From assembly GCA_944326695.1 (NCBI GenBank), contig CALVEZ010000011.1, forward strand, positions 1 through 64,000: a stretch of DNA of 64,000 nucleotides, in the 5' to 3' direction. Positions 9,087-18,827 of the stretch are shown in pieces. The notes beneath the pieces were generated by a model, which saw only the letters and a program-made list of their open reading frames with translations, made no database searches and was not told the origin of the DNA. Source of the stretch: Candidatus Bilophila faecipullorum (GTDB lineage Bacteria; Desulfobacterota; Desulfovibrionia; Desulfovibrionales; Desulfovibrionaceae). A program made the translations under genes and the position numbers. Position 1 is the stretch's first letter. The number at the start of each line of letters is the position of its first letter.

Positions 9087-10745
9087 ATGTCCGTAGAACT
9101 GCTTGCAGCAGTGGCTGTGCTGCCCATTCTGGTGGCGCTCATCCTGATGGTCGGTATGCGATGGCCGGCGACCAAAGCCATGCCACTCGCATGGCTTGTC
9201 TGTGCGGTCAGCGCCATAGTGGTATGGGGGCTGACTCCGGGCTATGTCCTTTCGTTGACGCTGCAGGGATTCGTTACGGCCATAGGCGTACTCATCATTG
9301 TTTTCGGGGCTATCCTCATCTTGTTTACCCTTGAGAAAAGCGGCGGGATGGAAACCATCCAGTATGGAATGCAGAACATCAGCCGTGACAAGCGCGTGCA
9401 GGCCATCATCATAGGCTACATGTTCGCGGCCTTCATTGAAGGGGCGGCAGGATTCGGCACGCCCGCCGCGCTCGCCGCGCCCCTGCTGCTGGCGCTCGGC
9501 TTCCCGGCCATGGCCGCCGCCATCGTCTGCCTCGTCTTCAACAGCTTCCCCGTGACCTTCGGCGCGGTGGGCACGCCCGTAGTGGTCGGCCTTTCCCCGT
9601 TGAAAAGCATTCTGGAAGCGGACATCGCCAACGGCGGCATGACCTACGCCGCCTTCTGCAAGGTTGTGGGCGAAAACGCCACGCTCATGCACCTGCCCAT
9701 GATCTTCATCCTGCCCGTGCTCATGCTCGGCTTTTTGACGCGCTACTACGGCCCGACCCGCACGTGGTCCGAAGGCTTCGCCGCATGGAAATACTGCATG
9801 TTCGCGGCGGTCTGCTTCACCATTCCCTATATGATCGTGGCGTGGACCCTCGGCCCCGAACTTCCCTCCCTCGTGGGCGCGCTCATCGGCCTCGGCGTGC
9901 TGGTCTACGGCACCAAGAAGGGCTTCTGCGTGCCTGAAAAGACGTGGGATTTCGAACATCACGAAAAGTGGGACCCCAGTTGGACCGGCAGCATCGCCGC
10001 CACCGGCAAGACGGAATTCCATCCTCACATGAGCCAGGTGCGCGCGTGGATGCCCTATGCCCTCATCGGCGCCATCCTCGTCATCACCCGCATCCCTGAA
10101 CTGGGCCTCAAGGCGTGGCTCTCTTCCTTCAAGATCGGCTTCACCGACATCCTGGGTTATCAGGGCGTCAGCGCTTCCATTGACTACCTCTTCCTTCCGG
10201 GGACGATTCCCTTCACTCTCGTGGCGATCATCACCATCCTCCTGCACGGCATGAACGCCAACGCGGTGAAGGAAGCGTGGACCACCACCTTCGCCAAGAT
10301 GAAGGCGCCCACCATCGCCCTCCTCGCGGCCGTGGCTCTCGTGTCCATCTTCCGCGGCTCGGGTGTGAACCCGGATGGGATGCCCTCCATGCCGCTGGCG
10401 CTGGCGCAGACCGTGGCCGAATTCACCGGTTCCGCATGGCCCGCGCTGGCCTCCTATGTGGGCGGCCTCGGCGCGTTCATCACCGGCTCCAACACCGTGT
10501 CCGACCTGCTGTTCTCGGAATTCCAGTGGAACATGGCCACCAACCTTGAATTGCCCCGCCAGATCATTGTGGCGGCTCAGGCCGTGGGCGGCGCAATGGG
10601 CAACATGGTGTGCATCCACAACGTCGTGGCCGCCTGCGCCGTGGTGGGCCTCTCCGGGCGCGAAGGCATGATCATCAGAACGACCTTCTGGCCCTTCCTG
10701 CTCTACGGCGTCGTGGTCGGCATCGTCGCCACCATCCTTATCTAA
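9087..10745 (+). CDS. lctP: L-lactate permease family transporter
   Basis: 552 aa of largely hydrophobic sequence, the size of the LctP family (TC 2.A.14), lactate/glycolate:H+ symporters. The recognised family stretch is [31 protein letters not shown], repeated in modified form near the C-terminus ([23 protein letters not shown]). The start at 9087 follows AAAGGAG at 8-bp spacing; an in-frame ATG at 9027 lacks a good site. Lactate is the classic electron donor for Desulfovibrionaceae, so this is probably the uptake carrier. A terminator follows at 10831-10859. Confidence 0.92.
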   Translation: MSVELLAAVAVLPILVALILMVGMRWPATKAMPLAWLVCAVSAIVVWGLTPGYVLSLTLQGFVTAIGVLIIVFGAILILFTLEKSGGMETIQYGMQNISRDKRVQAIIIGYMFAAFIEGAAGFGTPAALAAPLLLALGFPAMAAAIVCLVFNSFPVTFGAVGTPVVVGLSPLKSILEADIANGGMTYAAFCKVVGENATLMHLPMIFILPVLMLGFLTRYYGPTRTWSEGFAAWKYCMFAAVCFTIPYMIVAWTLGPELPSLVGALIGLGVLVYGTKKGFCVPEKTWDFEHHEKWDPSWTGSIAATGKTEFHPHMSQVRAWMPYALIGAILVITRIPELGLKAWLSSFKIGFTDILGYQGVSASIDYLFLPGTIPFTLVAIITILLHGMNANAVKEAWTTTFAKMKAPTIALLAAVALVSIFRGSGVNPDGMPSMPLALAQTVAEFTGSAWPALASYVGGLGAFITGSNTVSDLLFSEFQWNMATNLELPRQIIVAAQAVGGAMGNMVCIHNVVAACAVVGLSGREGMIIRTTFWPFLLYGVVVGIVATILI

Positions 10746-10830
10746 ACGTTCCCTGCGGAAGGGGGTTCCTCTTCCGCAGCCTTTCTCAGGCGGCAGAGCC
10801 AGCCGCCGGAAGCGCCTTTCCACAAAAGAA

Positions 10831-10859
10831 GAAGGCCGGAGATTCATTCTCCGGCCTTC
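10831..10859 (+). terminator. Terminator after lactate permease
   Basis: A perfect 12-bp stem GAAGGCCGGAGA/TCTCCGGCCTTC with a 5-nt loop, 85 bp after the stop codon. The T-tract is weak. Confidence 0.7.
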
Positions 10860-11045
10860 CCGTTTCTTCACCCACAGGAAGAAAGGACGCCATCGCGTCG
10901 CACGGGAAACGGGCCGTTCCCCATCTTCGATATCGGGAAGAGCCTCTCATCCTCTCTGGTAGAGGCGAACGCTCTCCCCCTTCCCGCTGGGCCTGCTTGA
11001 TGGAACCGTACGGCACAGCAACCTTTCCTGACGCATTGCCAAGAA

Positions 11046-11089
11046 AAAAGGACGTCCCTGCGGCACAGTTGCGCCTTGGACGTCCTTTT
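11046..11089 (-). terminator. metG terminator
   Basis: A 12-bp inverted repeat AAAAGGACGTCC/GGACGTCCTTTT with a 20-nt loop, 54 bp beyond the metG stop. It ends in T residues on the minus strand. Confidence 0.7.
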
Positions 11090-11142
11090 CTCCGCCGGCC
11101 CTTAACGGCCTTTCGCGGACGGCCCCGTGACGGGGGCCGGAT

Positions 11143-13128
11143 TTAGGAAATCTTGCTGCCCGGTGCAACGGCCCCGCCGGGAGCGAGAAGGGTCAACGTG
11201 CCGTTGGGGTCTTCGGCAGTCAGGATCATACCCGCAGAAACCAGCCCACGGATTTTGCGCGGCGCGAGGTTGGCGACGACGCAGACCTGACGGCCCACAA
11301 GGTCTTCCGGCGCGAAATGCTCGGCAATGCCCGAAAGGATTTGCCGGGGCTCGTCCTCTCCAAGGTCAATCTTGAAGCAGAGCAGCTTGTCGGCCTTGGG
11401 CACGCGGCCCGCCTCCAGAATGGTGCCCACGCGCAGATCGAGCTTCTGAAAATCGGCGTATTCCGCCACGCCCGGGGCCGCAGCCTCGGCAGGGGCCGGA
11501 ACGGAAGCCGGGGCGGGCTTGGCCGCCTTGGGGCTTTTCTGCTTGGCCTTCTTGTCTTCCTTCATTTCTTCCGGGATATCCAGCCGGGGGAAGAGGTTGG
11601 AGGCGGAAGCGATCACAGAGCCCTCCGCAAGGCACGCCCACGCGCCCTCTTCAGCGTCAAGGTTCCCGGCGGGGGCGACGCCGAAACGTTCCGAGGCGGG
11701 AAGGGGCTGGCCGAGCTGCTCCAAAAGCGTCGCCGCCGTGCCCGGCATGACCGGCCACAGGCAGAGCGCCACCTTGCGCATACATTCCAGCAAGAGGCGG
11801 ATGACCGTACCGAGCCGGGCCGTATCCCCCTGTTTGAACAACGTCCACGGGGCCTGCGAATCCACGTACTTGTTCAGGGCGCGTACCAGTTCCCACAGGG
11901 CATCAAGGCCCTGCGCGAAACGGATGTTGCCGAAAAGCTGCGCGTAGTTGCGGCGGGCGTTTTCCGCCAGTTCCATCAGCGCCTTGTCCTCTTCGGAGAG
12001 CGCGCCCAAGGGAGGCACCTTGCTCTCGAAGTATTTGGCGTTCATGGACAGTACGCGGCTGAACAGGTTGCCGAGGTCGTTGGCGAGGTCCGCGTTGAAG
12101 CGGGTGATCAGCGCCTCTTCCGAGAAGCTGGCGTCGGACCCGAACTGCATGTCGCGCAGCAGGAAATAGCGGAAGGCGTCCAGTCCGTAGCGTTCGGCCA
12201 TCTTGATGGGCTCGACCACGTTGCCGAGCGACTTGGACATCTTGGTATCCTTGATGAGCCAGTAGCCGTGCACGTTGAGGTGCCGATAGAGGGGCACGCC
12301 CGCGGATTTGAGCATGGTGGGCCAGAAGACGCCGTGCGGCTTCAGGATGTCCTTCGCCACGAGATGCTCGCCCGGCCAGTAGGCGGCGAACTTGTCGCCG
12401 TCCGGCCAGCCGAGGGCCGAGATGTAATTGAGCAGCGCATCGAACCACACGTAGCAGACGTAGTCGCGGTCGAACGGCAGTTCGATGCCCCACTCAAGGC
12501 GCGACTTCGGACGGGAAATGCACAAATCTTCCAGCACGCCGCTTTCGATCATGGACAGGACTTCGTTGCGGTAGCGTTCCGGACGGATGAAGTCGGGATT
12601 CTCGCGGATGTGCTCGGCCAGCCACGGCAGATACTTGGACATGCGGAAAAAGTAGTTCTTTTCCTGAATGAAGTCCGGCTTGGTCAGGTGTTGCGGGCAC
12701 AGGCCGTTTTCGAGTTCCTTTTCCGTATAGAAGCGCTCGCAGCCCGTGCAGTAGTGACCGCCGTGCTCACCAAAATAGATGTCGCCGTTGTCGTAGACCT
12801 TCTGGAGGAACGCCTGCACGCGGGCCTTGTGATCCGGGTCCGTGGTACGGATGAACTGGTCGTTCTTGATCCCCAGTTTCGGCCACAGGGCCTGAAACTG
12901 CCCGCTGATGCCGTCCACGAAGGCTTGCGGCGTCTGCCCGGCGGCTTCGGCGGCCTTGACGATCTTGTCGCCGTGCTCGTCGGTACCGGTCAAAAACCAC
13001 GTATCCTCACCGAGCAGCGCGTGGAAACGCCGCAGGCTGTCGGCCACGATGGTGGTATAGGCATGGCCGAGGTGCGGCTTGGCGTTGACGTAGTAAATCG
13101 GCGTGGTGATGTAGAAAGTGGAGGCCAC
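11143..13128 (-). CDS. metG: Methionyl-tRNA synthetase
   Basis: 661 aa from a GTG start at 13128, preceded by AAAGGAG. This begins the protein at ASTFYITTPIYYVNAKPHLGHAYTT, exactly where the Rossmann fold should start. The HIGH-type signature is HLGH, the zinc knuckle is CTGCERF...CPQH, and KMSKS is intact in TKMSKSLGN. The C-terminal 110 residues (YADFQKLDLRVGTI...) form the EMAP/Trbp111-like tRNA-binding domain, joined by an Ala/Pro/Lys-rich linker. It charges tRNA-Met and initiator tRNA. It lies 94 bp downstream of ricT on the same strand. Confidence 0.97.
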   Translation of the reverse strand: MASTFYITTPIYYVNAKPHLGHAYTTIVADSLRRFHALLGEDTWFLTGTDEHGDKIVKAAEAAGQTPQAFVDGISGQFQALWPKLGIKNDQFIRTTDPDHKARVQAFLQKVYDNGDIYFGEHGGHYCTGCERFYTEKELENGLCPQHLTKPDFIQEKNYFFRMSKYLPWLAEHIRENPDFIRPERYRNEVLSMIESGVLEDLCISRPKSRLEWGIELPFDRDYVCYVWFDALLNYISALGWPDGDKFAAYWPGEHLVAKDILKPHGVFWPTMLKSAGVPLYRHLNVHGYWLIKDTKMSKSLGNVVEPIKMAERYGLDAFRYFLLRDMQFGSDASFSEEALITRFNADLANDLGNLFSRVLSMNAKYFESKVPPLGALSEEDKALMELAENARRNYAQLFGNIRFAQGLDALWELVRALNKYVDSQAPWTLFKQGDTARLGTVIRLLLECMRKVALCLWPVMPGTAATLLEQLGQPLPASERFGVAPAGNLDAEEGAWACLAEGSVIASASNLFPRLDIPEEMKEDKKAKQKSPKAAKPAPASVPAPAEAAAPGVAEYADFQKLDLRVGTILEAGRVPKADKLLCFKIDLGEDEPRQILSGIAEHFAPEDLVGRQVCVVANLAPRKIRGLVSAGMILTAEDPNGTLTLLAPGGAVAPGSKIS

Positions 13129-13222
13129 TGCAAAAGCTCCTTTCGTTGTATTCGGCGGCTCGGCGGACCGGGCTTCCCATCCCCTGAAAAGGGAAAAGGC
13201 CCGGCGCCTCCCCAGTGGGAAA

Positions 13223-14263
13223 CTACCGTTTGCGCTTGCGCTTCTTGCGGGGGCGCAGGCCCTCTTCCGCGTTGTCCGACTCGGCGTCGCCCAGAGCGTC
13301 GAGGCCCGCCTGATCCGCTTCGTCGCAGTCAGCGAAAGCGTCGTCAATGGTCTCGGGGTCGGCCATGACCACCATAAGCTCGTCATGGGTCCGCGACGCG
13401 GCGGGCTTGCCTTCCGTCCGCACCTCGCCGCCTTCCGGACGGGGCGGCGCGTCGGGGCGGCGCGGCTCAAGCGCCTGCCACTCGTCGAGGGTCAGCTCAA
13501 GCTCCTCGTTGGCGTCGGTCAGCAGGGCCACGCTGTTGCGGAACATGTTGGCCCGCAGGACCTTCATGGGGCCGCGATTGGTTTGATACCGCTTGCCGAG
13601 CCGAGGGCAGCTGCTGTGGAAAATATCGTAGTTTTCCTGCTCGTAGCTGAGGCAGCACAGCAGACGGCCACAGATGCCCGATATCTTCGACGGATTCAGG
13701 AAAAGGTTCTGTTCCTTGGCCATCTTGATGGTCACGGGCACGAACTTGCGCAGGAAACGGCGGCAGCAGCAGACCATGCCGCAACTGCCCACAGCCCCGA
13801 GCATCTGCGTTTCGTGGCGCACCCCGATCTGCCGCAGCTCAATGCGGGTGTGGTACTCGCGCACCAAGTCCTTGACCAGTTCCCGGAAATCGATACGGGT
13901 GGGCGCCGTAAAATAGAAAACCAGCTTGCTGCGGTCGAAAAGTACCTCCACGTCCACGAGCTTCATATCAAGCTGGCGCTCGCGGATGCGCGCCTCGCAG
14001 AAGCGGTGGGCGTCGTAAGTGAGGGTGTCGTTTTCCTCGACGGTCACAAGGTCCTCGTCCGTCACCTTGCGTAAAACCTCGCGCACGTTTTCAGGAGGCA
14101 AGTCGTCGGGAAGACGCTCGGCAAGGGTCATCACCGTGGCGATGCCGAGGCCCTGCCCGGTTTCCGCCAGAACGCGATCCCCTCTGCCGATGAAGGGATC
14201 ATCGCAGTAAAAAAAATATATTTGTCCATAATGACTGAATTTAAGGCCAAGTATGCGCTTCAT
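13223..14263 (-). CDS. ricT: PSP1-domain protein RicT
   Basis: 346 aa. A PSP1/RicT domain with the conserved cysteines and motifs FYFTAPTRIDFRELVKDL, GSCGMVCCCRRFL and SGICGRLLCCLSYE. In Bacillus this protein (YaaT), with RicA and RicF, forms an FeS complex that promotes RNase Y-dependent mRNA maturation; in delta-proteobacteria the partner is unknown. The C-terminal 100 residues are acidic/low complexity and end in a basic RPRKKRKRKR tail, which may bind RNA. It is next to metG, and RNase J is elsewhere in the window. Confidence 0.9.
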   Translation of the reverse strand: MKRILGLKFSHYGQIYFFYCDDPFIGRGDRVLAETGQGLGIATVMTLAERLPDDLPPENVREVLRKVTDEDLVTVEENDTLTYDAHRFCEARIRERQLDMKLVDVEVLFDRSKLVFYFTAPTRIDFRELVKDLVREYHTRIELRQIGVRHETQMLGAVGSCGMVCCCRRFLRKFVPVTIKMAKEQNLFLNPSKISGICGRLLCCLSYEQENYDIFHSSCPRLGKRYQTNRGPMKVLRANMFRNSVALLTDANEELELTLDEWQALEPRRPDAPPRPEGGEVRTEGKPAASRTHDELMVVMADPETIDDAFADCDEADQAGLDALGDAESDNAEEGLRPRKKRKRKR

Positions 14264-14429
14264 GTATGTCTGTCGTCCGCACCGGGGCGAACCGGGTAAA
14301 GAGGATAAGGGTAGAGCCCTTTCTTTTCGGCCATAACCGGGGCCGTGTCAATCGCTCCGGCGGGCTGGATTTTGCTCCCCCGCTGCGGTATGCAGCCCTT
14401 ACACCCTTTCCCTTAACCACGGAGACGTC

Positions 14430-14987
14430 ATGATCACCCGCGAAGAGGCATTGGAACTGTTGCAGGAACCCGGTCCCGAAAAACACCTCATCCAGCACGC
14501 GCTGGCCTCGGAAGCGGTCATGCGCGCCCTTGCCCGCCATCTTGAACAGGATGAGGACATCTGGGGCCTGACCGGGCTGCTGCACGATATTGACTATCCC
14601 CTCACCCACGACGATCCCGCAAGGCACGGCCTTGTGGGAGCCGACCGTCTGAACGGCATCCTCCCTGAGGAGGCGTTGCACGCCATCCGCGCCCACAACG
14701 GCGAAATGACCGGCGTACAGCCCGAATCGGCCTTCGACTACGCCCTGCGCTGCGGGGAAACCGTCACCGGGCTTGTCGTCACCGCCGCGCTGGTGCGCCC
14801 CACGGGTATGGACGGGATGCAGGCTTCCAGCCTCAAAAAGAAAATGAAGGATAAGGCCTTCGCCGCCAGCGTCAACCGCGACTGCATCCGCCAGTGCTCC
14901 GAACTGGGGATGGAACTCGGGGACTTCCTGACCCTCGCCATCGGCGCGATGGCCGCCATTGACGAGGAACTGGGCCTCAAAAAATAA
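14430..14987 (+). CDS. Small HDIG-type phosphohydrolase
   Basis: 185 aa. A single HD domain with a conserved upstream His (HALASEAVM) and the HD dyad at residues 52-53 in GLLHDIDYP, then H-rich loops DDPARHGLVGAD and AIRAHN. This is the standard small bacterial HD hydrolase found in Desulfovibrio and Clostridium genomes. It is probably a metal-dependent phosphatase, substrate unknown. CGGAGA precedes the ATG. It is followed immediately by an AT-rich foreign island. Confidence 0.85.
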   Translation: MITREEALELLQEPGPEKHLIQHALASEAVMRALARHLEQDEDIWGLTGLLHDIDYPLTHDDPARHGLVGADRLNGILPEEALHAIRAHNGEMTGVQPESAFDYALRCGETVTGLVVTAALVRPTGMDGMQASSLKKKMKDKAFAASVNRDCIRQCSELGMELGDFLTLAIGAMAAIDEELGLKK

Positions 14988-15001
14988 GCTTATATACTTA
15001 G

Positions 15002-15573
15002 TTAAATATCTATCCCTAAAATGAGTACAGGAATATCTATATTGGAAGTTCCTCGTTTCGTTAAATCCCATGCGAACTGTTCAAAGTATGAAACTCCTGT
15101 ACTCATTTCATCTGCCAGATGTTTAACAGGAACTATTTCAATACCCGTATCAATTTTTCCCAAATTAGAAAAAATGGTCATTTTAGCACATACATTATAG
15201 ACCATAAAAGCGTATTTACCAAATTGAACTTCTACCCCTAATTTTACTCCTTCTTTTAAGAAATCCATATCTCTTTTGGCATTTCTTCCACACGCAGGGA
15301 TATACCCATCTAAATAATTACCGTATATATATTCACATGGAACAGCGTAATTTTTCCACTTAAACTTTGAAAATTCTTTTTTAAATGCTTTATTTAATTC
15401 TTTAGGGGAATATAACCATTTTCCTCTCATAGTAATTTCATGACTTTCTTTCGTTTTATAAAGTGAAGCATCTACAGATTTTATTACCTCTTTTATTTCT
15501 TTTAATTCATTAAAATATTTATCTTCTACTGCACTTTTCCCCCGTTAAAATCAAATTCAGCCACTATCTTCAT
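15002..15573 (-). pseudogene. BamHI/BglII-like type II restriction endonuclease, frameshifted
   Basis: The ATG at 15573 overlaps the methyltransferase stop (ATGA), which argues for translational coupling. It reads MKIVAEFDFNGGKVQ then a stop. The preceding frame resumes at AVEDKYFNELKEI near 15533 and runs to 15002 (142 aa from its first internal Met), so one base is missing around the GGGGGAAAA run at 15536-15545. The C-terminal half has GVEVQFGKYAFMVYNV (active-site E-V-Q as in BglII) and PVKHLADEMSTGVSYFEQFAWDL, closely resembling the corresponding BglII and BamHI segments as I remember them. The product would cut DNA not methylated by its partner. The DNA is AT-rich, unlike its neighbours. 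Confidence 0.6.
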
Positions 15574-16519
15574 AAGAGTATACCTTGCTGCTTTTTCCAA
15601 GATTGAGGGACTTGAGCTACTTTTTCTTTCCCTGTAGGTTTATAAACTTCTTTTCCTAATGGCCTTAACTTTAATTGACCTTTCAAAAAAAGGTCAATTC
15701 TCCTTTTTGCTATTTGAATATATTTATTTTCCAAGTCTATCATCATAATTTTTCTATTATGTTTTAAAGCAGCAATCGCTGTACTCCCTACCCCACCAAA
15801 AGGATCAAATACCCAATCTTCTTCATTTGTTAAAGCCAATATGCAACGTTCTACCAACTCTACCGGAAACTGGCATGGATGTTCTGTTTTTTCGGGGTGA
15901 TTACATTTCACATTAGGAATATCCATAACACCTTCAATCCATTCTTCTTTTATTCCATACCAATAATCAGAAGGGTTTTTCCCTAAAGGATTACCGCTTG
16001 GTTGTCCCTTTTTAGGTCCTTTATAATGTAGTTTACCAGGGTATTTTGAAGGTACTCTTACATCATCTAAATTAAATGTATAAGAATCATTTTTTGTAAA
16101 CCATAAAAGAGTTTCATATCTCCCTGAGAAACGATTTTTACAATGTAATCCATGTTCAAAATGCCAAATAATCCTATTTCTAAGCTTTAAACCTAATTTT
16201 TTAAAAATTGGATAAAACAATACATCAAGAGGATAAACTTCACCTTTTTCTACGTAATTACCAACCTGCCATACTATACTTCCATTTTCATCTAAAACCC
16301 TTATACATTCTTTTAAAACTTGTTCCTGCCATTCCAAATATATTTCCAATGAAGATTTTTTTCATATTTTTTTCCTATATTATAGGGAGGTGAGGAAATA
16401 ATAAGCTTAAACACCCCGCTTGGAATACGCTTCATTCCATTTAAAGTATCATTTTCACATAAAACAATTCTATTTTGAGGTGAATATTCATTATCAATAT
16501 GTAAACTATTATTTATCAT
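15570..16519 (-). pseudogene. N4-cytosine-type DNA methyltransferase, frameshifted
   Basis: The start at 16519 has AGGA upstream. The first frame covers the N-terminus through motif IV, SPPYNIGK, which is typical of N4-cytosine methylases. It then goes out of frame in an A7 run (T7 on the plus strand, 16356-16362). The other frame continues LEIYLEWQEQVLKECIRVL and ends with motif I, DPFGGVGST, the SAM site. Order IV...I makes it a beta-class enzyme. One extra A would restore a continuous protein of about 316 aa. It is paired with a BamHI/BglII-like nuclease whose known relatives also use N4-C methylases. Very AT-rich, so horizontally acquired. Confidence 0.75.
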
Positions 16520-16622
16520 CTACTTTTCCTAATACTCTTTATTAAGAACTTTAAATATCAGAAAAAAGGAGGGATACTTAAAGAATATCCCTCACTTTTT
16601 ACATTAAAATTTTGTGAAGGGC

Positions 16623-17309
16623 CTACTTGCCTTCGCAGTTGCGGTTGCAGTGGTATTCGTCGTCCATCCAGTATTCGAGGGGCATGGACTGGCGCAGGTT
16701 CTCCACGAGCGCCTTTTCCTTGTCCCCGTCCATGGGATGCAGACGGATATAGACGTAGCTGGTGCCGTCTTCCGTGCGGCTGCGCGAGGTGAGCACGGAA
16801 AGGACGTTTCCCCCGTTGTGGCTGATGGCGTCAAAGACCGGAGAAAGCACGCCCAGCTTGTCGGGAAGCAGGAAGGCAAGCTGGAGGCCGCCCTTGCCCG
16901 CGCCGCAGAAATCCACCAGCACTCGGAAAATATCGTGATCGGTGATAATGCCGACCAATTCCCCGGCCCCGTTCATGACCGGCAGGCCGCCGATGCCCTT
17001 GTTTTCCATAATCAGCGCCGCGTCGTCTACCGCGTCGGTGTCAAAGACGGTGACGGGCTCGCTGGTCATGATGTCCTTCACCTTCACTTCGGACAGGAGA
17101 TAGTAAAGCTCGTGCATGTCGAGCGTCGTCGCCTTGGAAGGGGAAGCGGCCCGGATGTCCCTGTCGGATACGATGCCCACCAGACGGTTGCCGTCCATCA
17201 CGGGCACACGGCGGATATTGTTGTCCTTCATTAACTTGGACGTCTTGAGCATGGATGTGTCGGGGGTCACGGTGATGACGTCCTTGGTCATCCACTCACG
17301 GATCAGCAT
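16623..17309 (-). CDS. CBS-domain pair protein with ACT-like C-terminus (AcuB-like)
   Basis: 228 aa. Two CBS motifs (residues 1-60 MLIREWMTKDVITVTPDTSM ... RVPVMDGNRLVGIVSDRDI, and 75-135 VKDIMTSEPVTVFD ... GLPVMNGAGELVGIITDHDI) form a Bateman adenine-nucleotide-binding module. An ACT-like region follows (LLPDKLGVLSPVFDAISHNGGNVLSVLTS). The tail is Cys/His-rich (YHCNRNCEGK). Soluble, probably a cytoplasmic metabolic sensor. AAGGAGG is at good spacing before the ATG. The target protein is unknown. Confidence 0.88.
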   Translation of the reverse strand: MLIREWMTKDVITVTPDTSMLKTSKLMKDNNIRRVPVMDGNRLVGIVSDRDIRAASPSKATTLDMHELYYLLSEVKVKDIMTSEPVTVFDTDAVDDAALIMENKGIGGLPVMNGAGELVGIITDHDIFRVLVDFCGAGKGGLQLAFLLPDKLGVLSPVFDAISHNGGNVLSVLTSRSRTEDGTSYVYIRLHPMDGDKEKALVENLRQSMPLEYWMDDEYHCNRNCEGK

Positions 17310-17460
17310 GGGAACCTCCTTAAGAGACCGGGAGTTGCAAGGGTTAGAGGGCGCTCTGCGAGCAATGGGAATCTACACGATTTCCCGTCCGCGCACAATG
17401 CCGGACCGAGTGAGGAAACAGTCTCTGGCGTCCATGAAAAAAGCGTGCTATCCGAGCCTT

Positions 17461-18429
17461 ATGAACCTTTCAGAACTCATGCCGCTCTGGGAAAGCCTCG
17501 TCCGGCCGCTCACGCGACTGCTTTTGGCCATGTGCCTTGGCCTGCTCGTCGCCAACGTGGTGGAGGCCCTGCGCTGGACGCAGCCCCTGGCCCGGCTTTC
17601 CGCGCCTTTAGTAAGGCTGGCCCGCCTCGGGGAAACGGCAGGCGCCTCGTTCTCAATGGCCTTTTTCTCGCCCGCCGCCGCCAATGCTCTGCTTTCCGAA
17701 AGCCACGCCAAGGGGGAAACCAGCCTGCGCGAACTGGTGCTCGCCAACCTCTTCAACAGCCTCCCCGCCTATATGGTGCACCTGCCCACCATGCTTTTCA
17801 TGCTCTGGCCCGTGCTCGGCGCGCCCGCCCTCGTATATACCGGGCTCACCCTCGGGGCGGCCGCCCTGCGCACGCTCTTCACCGTCGGCCTTGGCCACGC
17901 CCTGCTGCCGCCCCTGCAAGGGGAACAGTGCCTCGAATGCCGCCTGCCGCAGGAAAAGGTCACCCTCAAAAGCGCCGCATCCAAGGCATGGAAGCGTTTC
18001 CGCCGCCGCCTGCCCAAACTCGTCGTCTTCACCATCCCCGTCTACGTCGCCATGTACGTCATGCAGCACTACGGCCTCTTCCGCGCGGCGCAGGACTGGC
18101 TTTCCCAACATACGCCGTGGCTCGGCTTCATCCGCCCCGAGGCGCTCGGGATCGTACTCCTGAGCCTCGCGGCGGAGATCGGGGCGTCCCTCTCCGCCGC
18201 GGGTTCGGCGCTGCATATGGGCGGACTCACGCCGAGCGAGGTCATCATCGCCCTGCTCGTGGGGAATATCCTGTCCACGCCCATGCGCACCATCCGGCAC
18301 CAGTTCCCGGCCTATGCGGGCTATTACAGCCCCGGACTGGCCTTCAAGCTCATCCTCTGCAACCAGCTCCTGCGCACCCTCACCATGATCGGCGTGACGT
18401 GGGCCTACTGGCTGTACGCCATCAACTGA
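17461..18429 (+). CDS. Nucleoside-recognition (Gate) domain membrane protein
   Basis: 322 aa from ATG 17461; an in-frame ATG at 17434 is an alternative, and neither has a strong Shine-Dalgarno. About eight hydrophobic segments. Two Gate-like halves are visible: ASFSMAFFSPAAANALL and later EIGASLSAAGSALHMGGLTPSEVIIALLVGNILSTPMR. This family occurs widely in Desulfovibrionaceae without a proven substrate. It is divergent from the CBS gene, about 150 bp away, so they might share regulation. Confidence 0.75.
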   Translation: MNLSELMPLWESLVRPLTRLLLAMCLGLLVANVVEALRWTQPLARLSAPLVRLARLGETAGASFSMAFFSPAAANALLSESHAKGETSLRELVLANLFNSLPAYMVHLPTMLFMLWPVLGAPALVYTGLTLGAAALRTLFTVGLGHALLPPLQGEQCLECRLPQEKVTLKSAASKAWKRFRRRLPKLVVFTIPVYVAMYVMQHYGLFRAAQDWLSQHTPWLGFIRPEALGIVLLSLAAEIGASLSAAGSALHMGGLTPSEVIIALLVGNILSTPMRTIRHQFPAYAGYYSPGLAFKLILCNQLLRTLTMIGVTWAYWLYAIN

Positions 18430-18636
18430 AAAGAAACCGCCCCACCCCCCTCAAAGGGTGATGAGGGCGGCCCCGTACGCCGTGCAGCAGGACGCCGCGT
18501 CACAAGCGGGTTTCCCTCCGGAAGTTGAGGCAAGAAAATCCACAGGTTGCCTCTTTCAAAATTTTCTTGCAAAAAAGACTTGCCAATTTTTTCAATCTCA
18601 CTTATTAAATGTCCTCGCTGCTTCGGTAGCACACAT

Positions 18637-18713
18637 GGCAAGGTAGCTCAGTTGGTCAGAGCATACGGTTCATACCCGTAGTGTCGAGAGTTCAAATCTC
18701 CCCCTTGCTACCA
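18637..18713 (+). tRNA. tRNA-Met (CAT), elongator type
   Basis: 77 nt including encoded CCA. Acceptor GGCAAGG pairs with CCTTGCT (one G-T pair at 1:72). The D arm has AGCTCAGTTGGT; the anticodon stem TACGG/CCGTA holds loop TTCATAC with anticodon CAT; the T arm is GAGAGTTCAAATCTC. The 1:72 pair excludes an initiator only weakly, but the stem lacks the three G-C pairs of initiators. A strong terminator follows at 18724. Confidence 0.95.
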
Positions 18714-18723
18714 GATGACAATG

Positions 18724-18751
18724 GCGGTTCCGAATGAATATTCGGAACCGC
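18724..18751 (+). terminator. tRNA-Met terminator
   Basis: A perfect 12-bp stem GCGGTTCCGAAT/ATTCGGAACCGC with a 4-nt loop, starting 10 bp after the tRNA CCA. Confidence 0.85.
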
Positions 18752-18827
18752 TTCGTCGTTTCAGAGGATTCGACGTTTTTAAAGAGCGGCGCACGGCGTT
18801 TCTTGGCGGGAACGGCGTGCGCCTTGT

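Noticed and set aside
8985..10871. 628-aa open frame on the minus strand
   Set aside because: Antisense to the lactate permease; composition is that of a GC-rich shadow frame.
11317..13368. 683-aa open frame on the plus strand
   Set aside because: Antisense to metG, which has all catalytic motifs.
14990..16620. AT-rich island as a prophage or insertion sequence
   Set aside because: No transposase, integrase, terminal inverted repeats or target duplication seen; only the two R-M genes.
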